A DNA stretch of 60,429 nucleotides, from contig NZ_MUYV01000003.1 of the NCBI RefSeq assembly GCF_002014855.1, forward strand, positions 1-60,429. The letters are read 5' to 3'. The translations under genes were made by a program, and so were the position numbers. Below are positions 56,519-60,429 of this stretch, in pieces. The stretch comes from Moraxella porci DSM 25326 (lineage in GTDB: Bacteria; Pseudomonadota; Gammaproteobacteria; Pseudomonadales; Moraxellaceae). Below the pieces are notes generated by a model. That model did not search any database. It was not told where the DNA came from and worked only from the letters and a program-made list of their open reading frames with translations. Each line of letters starts with the position of its first letter. The first letter of the stretch is position 1.

Positions 56519-57697
56519 ATGAGCATTGAACGAAACCCAAAAGCCTTTGAAAATCCACCCATCAACTGGGTGCCTGCCATTGTGCTTTTATCCACGCCGC
56601 TGCTTGCCATCATTTTGGTGCCTTGGTATCTATGGACGCATGGCGTCAACCCTGCCGTCTGGACCGCCTTTGCGTTTTTTATGGCGTGGACAGGTTTGTC
56701 AATCACCGCAGGCTATCATCGTTTGTGGGCGCATAAGGCCTATGAAGCGCATCCGATTGTCAAATATTTCTTGCTACTTGGCGCGACCTTGGCAGTCCAA
56801 AGCTCTGCCTTTGACTGGTGTTCAGGTCATCGTACGCACCATCGCCATGTCGATGATGAGTATGAAGATCCGTATTCGGCGCGCCGTGGTTTTTGGTTCA
56901 GTCATATGGATTGGATGCTGCGCAAATACCCCAGCGGTCAGTACGATTACAAAAATATCCCCGACCTAAAAAAAGACAAACTGCTCACCTTGCAGCATAA
57001 ATACTACGGTTTTTGGGTGGTGGCGACCAACCTTGTCGTCGTCGGCATTGCAGGCTTGATTACTGGCGATATGCTTGGGACATTCTTGATCGCAGGCCTA
57101 TTGCGCTTGGTGTTGACACATCACTTTACTTTCTTTATTAACTCACTGTGCCACATGATCGGCACGCGTCCTTATACTGATACCAATACCGCACGAGACA
57201 ATGGCGTGTTGGCGATTTTTACTTGGGGTGAGGGTTATCACAACTACCATCACTATTTCCAATACGACTATCGCAATGGTGTCAAATGGTGGCAATACGA
57301 CCCGACCAAGTGGTTTATCGCCATTTTGTCAAAAGTTGGCTTGGCTGAGAATCTCAAAAAAGTCGATGACTTGACCATCAAGCACGCTGAGGTGACCATG
57401 CAATTTAAGCGTGCCCAAGAACGCATCGCAAAAGGGGGCGAACCCAGCTTAGATGAACGACTAGCCGCCTTTAAAGAGCGCATCAGTGCCGAATACGACG
57501 AATTCACCAAAACTGTCGAAGAATGGCACGCTCTAAAAGCTGAGGCCATCGAGCTAAAACGCGCGGAATTTGCCGATCGTCTGCACGATGCTGATGAGAA
57601 ATTAAAAGCACAATTTGCTCAAGTCGAACAAAAGATCTTGGATCACAGCAAACGCATCGAGAAGGCATTTATACAGCTAAAAGGCAAAGCCGCTTAA
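56519..57697 (+). CDS. acyl-CoA/acyl-lipid fatty acid desaturase (delta-9 type)
   Basis: A 392-residue membrane di-iron desaturase. Three histidine boxes: HRLWAH, HRTHHRH and HNYHH. Several hydrophobic helices lie in the first 230 residues. A long C-terminal charged coiled-coil region (about residues 285-392, for example ERLAAFKERISAEYDEF) follows the catalytic domain. It introduces a double bond into acyl chains for membrane fluidity. The adjacent TetR probably controls it. Confidence 0.93.
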   Translation: MSIERNPKAFENPPINWVPAIVLLSTPLLAIILVPWYLWTHGVNPAVWTAFAFFMAWTGLSITAGYHRLWAHKAYEAHPIVKYFLLLGATLAVQSSAFDWCSGHRTHHRHVDDEYEDPYSARRGFWFSHMDWMLRKYPSGQYDYKNIPDLKKDKLLTLQHKYYGFWVVATNLVVVGIAGLITGDMLGTFLIAGLLRLVLTHHFTFFINSLCHMIGTRPYTDTNTARDNGVLAIFTWGEGYHNYHHYFQYDYRNGVKWWQYDPTKWFIAILSKVGLAENLKKVDDLTIKHAEVTMQFKRAQERIAKGGEPSLDERLAAFKERISAEYDEFTKTVEEWHALKAEAIELKRAEFADRLHDADEKLKAQFAQVEQKILDHSKRIEKAFIQLKGKAA

Positions 57698-57717
57698 GTG
57701 AGCGACACTTTTTCTCC

Positions 57718-57750
57718 ACCCTTTATCTAAGCTTGGATAAAGGGTTTTTC
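57718..57750 (+). terminator. terminator after the desaturase gene
   Basis: ACCCTTTATC (57719-57728) pairs with GATAAAGGGT across a 7-8 base loop and TTTTTC follows. Confidence 0.8.
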
Positions 57751-57819
57751 TTTTGTCCACCACTTACCAAAATGTGCTACACTGATTCGCATGATTTTAA
57801 AAGTTTTGGCACAACCATC

Positions 57820-59313
57820 ATGAAATTTATCTTTGATTATCACAAGCACGACGATCGCCTATATCGCCACATCACGCCCAATCCCCTTGAAAATCCCAAA
57901 CTTGGCGGACTTAACCGTAGGTTGATCGACAGACTTGGACTGGGTCAACTAAGCGATCAAGATTGGCAAGATATCATCAGTGGACGACTATCAGCACTGG
58001 CAAATCTAAGTCCGCATGGACTACAGCCGATCGCGATGGCCTATGCTGGGCATCAATTTGGGCAGTGGGCAGGACAGCTTGGCGATGGGCGCGGTCTGTT
58101 GATCGCACAGCTATTGAATGATGGACGACTGACAGATCTGCATTTAAAGGGTGCAGGACGCACGCCATATTCTCGTCGTGGCGATGGGCGAGCGATGATC
58201 GCCAGCACCGTGCGTGAATATCTGTGTGGTCATGCACTAAATCATCTGGGCATCACTTCATCTGATGCGATTGGCTTTGTGGTGTCCGATACACCCATTC
58301 AGCGCTATCAAATGGAGCGTGCCGCGGCCTTGCTGCGTGTCAGCGACTGCCATGTCAGGCTTGGGCATATTGAATGGGTGGCGATGTATGCACCCGATTA
58401 TTTAGCCAATTTTATTAATAACATCACTCAAAGCTACTATCCAGAGCTGTATGATGACGCAACCAATACAGCAGACATCCCTGCACTACTCAGCCAAATC
58501 GCCATCAATACCGCACAAATGATCGCTAAGTGGCAGCTGATTGGCTTTAGCCATGGGGTGATGAATACCGACAATCTAAACATCACCGGCACGACGCTCG
58601 ACTTTGGGCCGTATGGCTTTATGGAGCGCTTTGATCCTGCTTGGATTAACAATCATTCTGATCACACTGGCCGATATACTTATCAAAATCAGCCAATGAT
58701 CGGCTACTGGAATTTGGCGACGGTATTTAAGCGCCTTGAGCGCATTGGCATAATACGCGATGCCATCGATGATGCGTTGAGTCATTATGAAACAGCTCTG
58801 CACAATACCTATCATCAAGGTCTGGCGCATAAACTTGGTTTTGCTCGAGCTACTGATGAGGTCACAGCACTCGGCTATGAGCTGCTGGATCTGATGAGAT
58901 CTCATCAGCTGGATTATACCAACACCTTTCGCGCACTGATCGCCGTGGTGACACAGATGATGGATCATCAGCAGGATCATACGCACGAGTGCCGGTTACT
59001 TACAACGCTGCAAAATAGCCTAGCACGAGCAGAAGATGCTTGGCAGTCATGGTTGGCGCGCTATCGCACACTGGTTCAAGGTTCAGACACACGCGCGGTG
59101 CTTGAAACGCTCAGCCAGCACAATCCCGTGTACATTCTACGAAACCACATGGCTCATCTGGCAATCGATCATGCACTCAATGATGACTTTAGCGAAGTAG
59201 AAAGACTATTTGAAATATTAAGTACACCTTATCAAATACACCCTGCTGCCACGATGGCTGACATCACACCCGCCAGCACTGATCAGCAGGTCGCGGTCAG
59301 CTGCCTGTCTTAA
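57820..59313 (+). CDS. selO: protein adenylyltransferase SelO (YdiU)
   Basis: A 497-residue SelO pseudokinase that AMPylates protein targets in redox stress. GQLGDGRG, LKGAGRTPYSRRGDGRA, HGVMNTDNLNI and DFGPYGFMERFDP are the nucleotide-binding and catalytic blocks. The C-terminus VSCLS carries the Cys that replaces the selenocysteine of eukaryotic SelO. ATG 57820 (MKFIFDYHKHDDRL) is preferred; a longer frame to 57733 would overlap the terminator. Confidence 0.93.
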   Translation: MKFIFDYHKHDDRLYRHITPNPLENPKLGGLNRRLIDRLGLGQLSDQDWQDIISGRLSALANLSPHGLQPIAMAYAGHQFGQWAGQLGDGRGLLIAQLLNDGRLTDLHLKGAGRTPYSRRGDGRAMIASTVREYLCGHALNHLGITSSDAIGFVVSDTPIQRYQMERAAALLRVSDCHVRLGHIEWVAMYAPDYLANFINNITQSYYPELYDDATNTADIPALLSQIAINTAQMIAKWQLIGFSHGVMNTDNLNITGTTLDFGPYGFMERFDPAWINNHSDHTGRYTYQNQPMIGYWNLATVFKRLERIGIIRDAIDDALSHYETALHNTYHQGLAHKLGFARATDEVTALGYELLDLMRSHQLDYTNTFRALIAVVTQMMDHQQDHTHECRLLTTLQNSLARAEDAWQSWLARYRTLVQGSDTRAVLETLSQHNPVYILRNHMAHLAIDHALNDDFSEVERLFEILSTPYQIHPAATMADITPASTDQQVAVSCLS

Positions 59314-59392
59314 TGGGCAGAGCTGCCAAATAAAATCCTTTTATAGATTGGGGAATTTTGGTAAAATAAGGTATTTTTAGCTGGAGCGTATT

Positions 59393-59575
59393 ATGCTCAG
59401 TATTTATCTGCTGATTCCTTTGAGTTTGATGCTGTTTGTGGTGGCGATTTGGGCGATTTATTATGCGGTCAAATCCAATCAATTTGAAGATTTGGATAAC
59501 GCCCCCGAACAGATCATCCTTGACGATCGTCAAGCTCGCCGCAAAGCCCAAACCTCTCCCAAGCCCAAGGACTGA
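59393..59575 (+). CDS. ccoS: cbb3-type cytochrome oxidase assembly protein CcoS
   Basis: A 60-residue single-helix protein: MLSIYLLIPLSLMLFVVAIWAIYYAVKSNQFEDLD, the exact CcoS pattern. It supports haem and copper insertion into the cbb3 oxidase. GGAGC precedes ATG 59393. It ends 2 bases before the SafE-like gene. The ccoNOPQ structural genes are not in the window. Confidence 0.93.
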   Translation: MLSIYLLIPLSLMLFVVAIWAIYYAVKSNQFEDLDNAPEQIILDDRQARRKAQTSPKPKD

Positions 59576-59577
59576 TT

Positions 59578-60393
59578 ATGACCGCTGTTTTGATTTTTGC
59601 TGCGCTTAGCATGGGTTTTTTGGGTTCGCCGCACTGCCTTGGAATGTGCGGTGGCATCGTGGCGGCATTTGGACTGTCGATGCAAGACCAACACCCTACC
59701 AAAAAAGCCTTGCTGATGGCAGGCTATCACCTAGGCCGCCTCGGCAGCTATCTGATTTTGGGCTTAATGGCTGCCACCATCGGTAAGCACATCTTTGCGC
59801 CCTTGATGGCCAATGGCAATATCCCAAAATATCTACTCGGTGGCGCTCTGATCTTTGCTGCACTTTTGATGCTTGGCTTGCCGATGCTCAATCGCCTAGA
59901 AAAAGCAGGTCTGGGACTGTGGAATGTCCTTGCGCCGATCCGTAGCAAGGTGTTGCCGATGGATAATCTACCAAAGGCATTGGCGGCAGGGTTATTGTGG
60001 GGATTTTTGCCTTGTGGTCTTGTTTATGGTGCGCTGGGTGTGGCGCTTAGCCTATCAGCGGATCAGAGCATTGGCCTTGCAGCGACTGGCTTTATGGTAT
60101 TTTTTTGGCTTGGGACTTTGCCGATGCTCTTGGCAACTGGTTCGCTGATTGCTTGGCTGCGCTCTAAGATTGCCGCCTTTAATCTGCGTAAATTCAGCGG
60201 TGTGGTGATGCTCATCTCAGGGCTTGCCATCGCCTTTAGCGCACCGATTATGCAGGCGATGCACGGTAGTCATGGCGCGCACAGCTCTCATGATGCGCAT
60301 AACACCCAAATGCACAGTGCTGATACTGACAGCCATAGCAACCATACCAATCACAGCACCCATACTGACCATAGTCAACATGCACATCATTAA
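59578..60393 (+). CDS. SafE-family (sulfite exporter TauE/SafE) membrane protein with His-rich tail
   Basis: A 271-residue protein with about six helices and the N-terminal HCLGMCGG motif typical of the DsbD-like/SafE group found with cco genes, thought to handle copper or thiol traffic for cbb3 oxidase assembly. The last 45 residues are extremely His-rich (MHGSHGAHSSHDAH, then HSNHTNHSTHTDHSQHAHH), an obvious metal-binding tail. It is coupled to ccoS. The substrate is an inference. Confidence 0.85.
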   Translation: MTAVLIFAALSMGFLGSPHCLGMCGGIVAAFGLSMQDQHPTKKALLMAGYHLGRLGSYLILGLMAATIGKHIFAPLMANGNIPKYLLGGALIFAALLMLGLPMLNRLEKAGLGLWNVLAPIRSKVLPMDNLPKALAAGLLWGFLPCGLVYGALGVALSLSADQSIGLAATGFMVFFWLGTLPMLLATGSLIAWLRSKIAAFNLRKFSGVVMLISGLAIAFSAPIMQAMHGSHGAHSSHDAHNTQMHSADTDSHSNHTNHSTHTDHSQHAHH

Positions 60394-60429
60394 AATAAAC
60401 ACCCCAGTTTTGAACCGACCCCCAATTCT
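60394..60429. other. window edge
   Basis: A short tail after the SafE-like gene, with no feature visible. Confidence 0.4.

Overview
The window looks like a chromosomal segment of a gamma-proteobacterium of the Moraxellaceae, most likely Moraxella or a close relative. This is a judgement from the protein set (cytochrome c4 and c5, an AcrAB-OprM type RND operon, a Mg-type HemB, MaeB fused to a phosphotransacetylase domain, CcoS, IlvD) and base usage; no search was run. Most genes are housekeeping or respiratory. No CRISPR array, prophage, rRNA operon or origin is visible.

Left end (1-2381): a foreign, AT-rich block. It holds an alpha/beta hydrolase resembling macrolide-esterase-type (EstT-like) enzymes of Bacteroidetes, then a 133-bp imperfect palindrome resembling an integron attC or Bacteroidetes cassette repeat. 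Next is the 5' third of a small Bacteroidetes-type gene, cut off at an IS30-family element of about 1066 bp. The IS has terminal inverted repeats, a 3-bp AGC target duplication and a one-base frameshift in its transposase. Native chromosome resumes directly after it at the terminator of rnfH.

2385-16983: rnfH and an NSS-like membrane protein; cytochromes c4 and c5; engB-rsmI-yqeY; a 2[4Fe-4S] ferredoxin next to trhP (peptidase U32); two flavin oxidoreductases; an FAD-linked 2-hydroxyacid dehydrogenase; a lone TerD-domain protein; a HerA-like ATPase; and two small membrane-associated DUF proteins. 17009-19612: two tandem WG-repeat exported proteins that arose by a duplication including the promoter. 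19616-28546: an M3 peptidase, a gamma-glutamylcyclotransferase-like protein and the acrA-acrB-oprM operon on the minus strand.

28547-29501: a 519-bp AT-rich spacer, tRNA-Cys(GCA), two copies of an unusual palindromic element, and tRNA-Leu(UAA). A third copy of the element lies at 9399-9486. All three share a core but have different, locus-specific outer stems that still pair with each other. This is the most interesting unexplained structure here.

29573-46868: trmO, fpr, a HIT protein, an unknown protein, an AI-2E/PerM family protein, a BCCT transporter, ilvD, a small lipoprotein, hpt and a serine hydrolase. These are followed by a divergent lipid module (MaoC-type hydratase and two-domain FabG on minus, thiolase on plus) with the same layout as mycobacterial htdX-fabG4-fadA2, then ruvB and an unknown exported protein. 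47087-60393: hemB, maeB, cca (degenerate HD region), a PrpA-like phosphatase, a FolM-like SDR, an APC permease with a TTG start, a TetR regulator divergent from a delta-9 type desaturase, selO, ccoS and a SafE-family protein with a His-rich tail. Rho-independent terminators separate most units.
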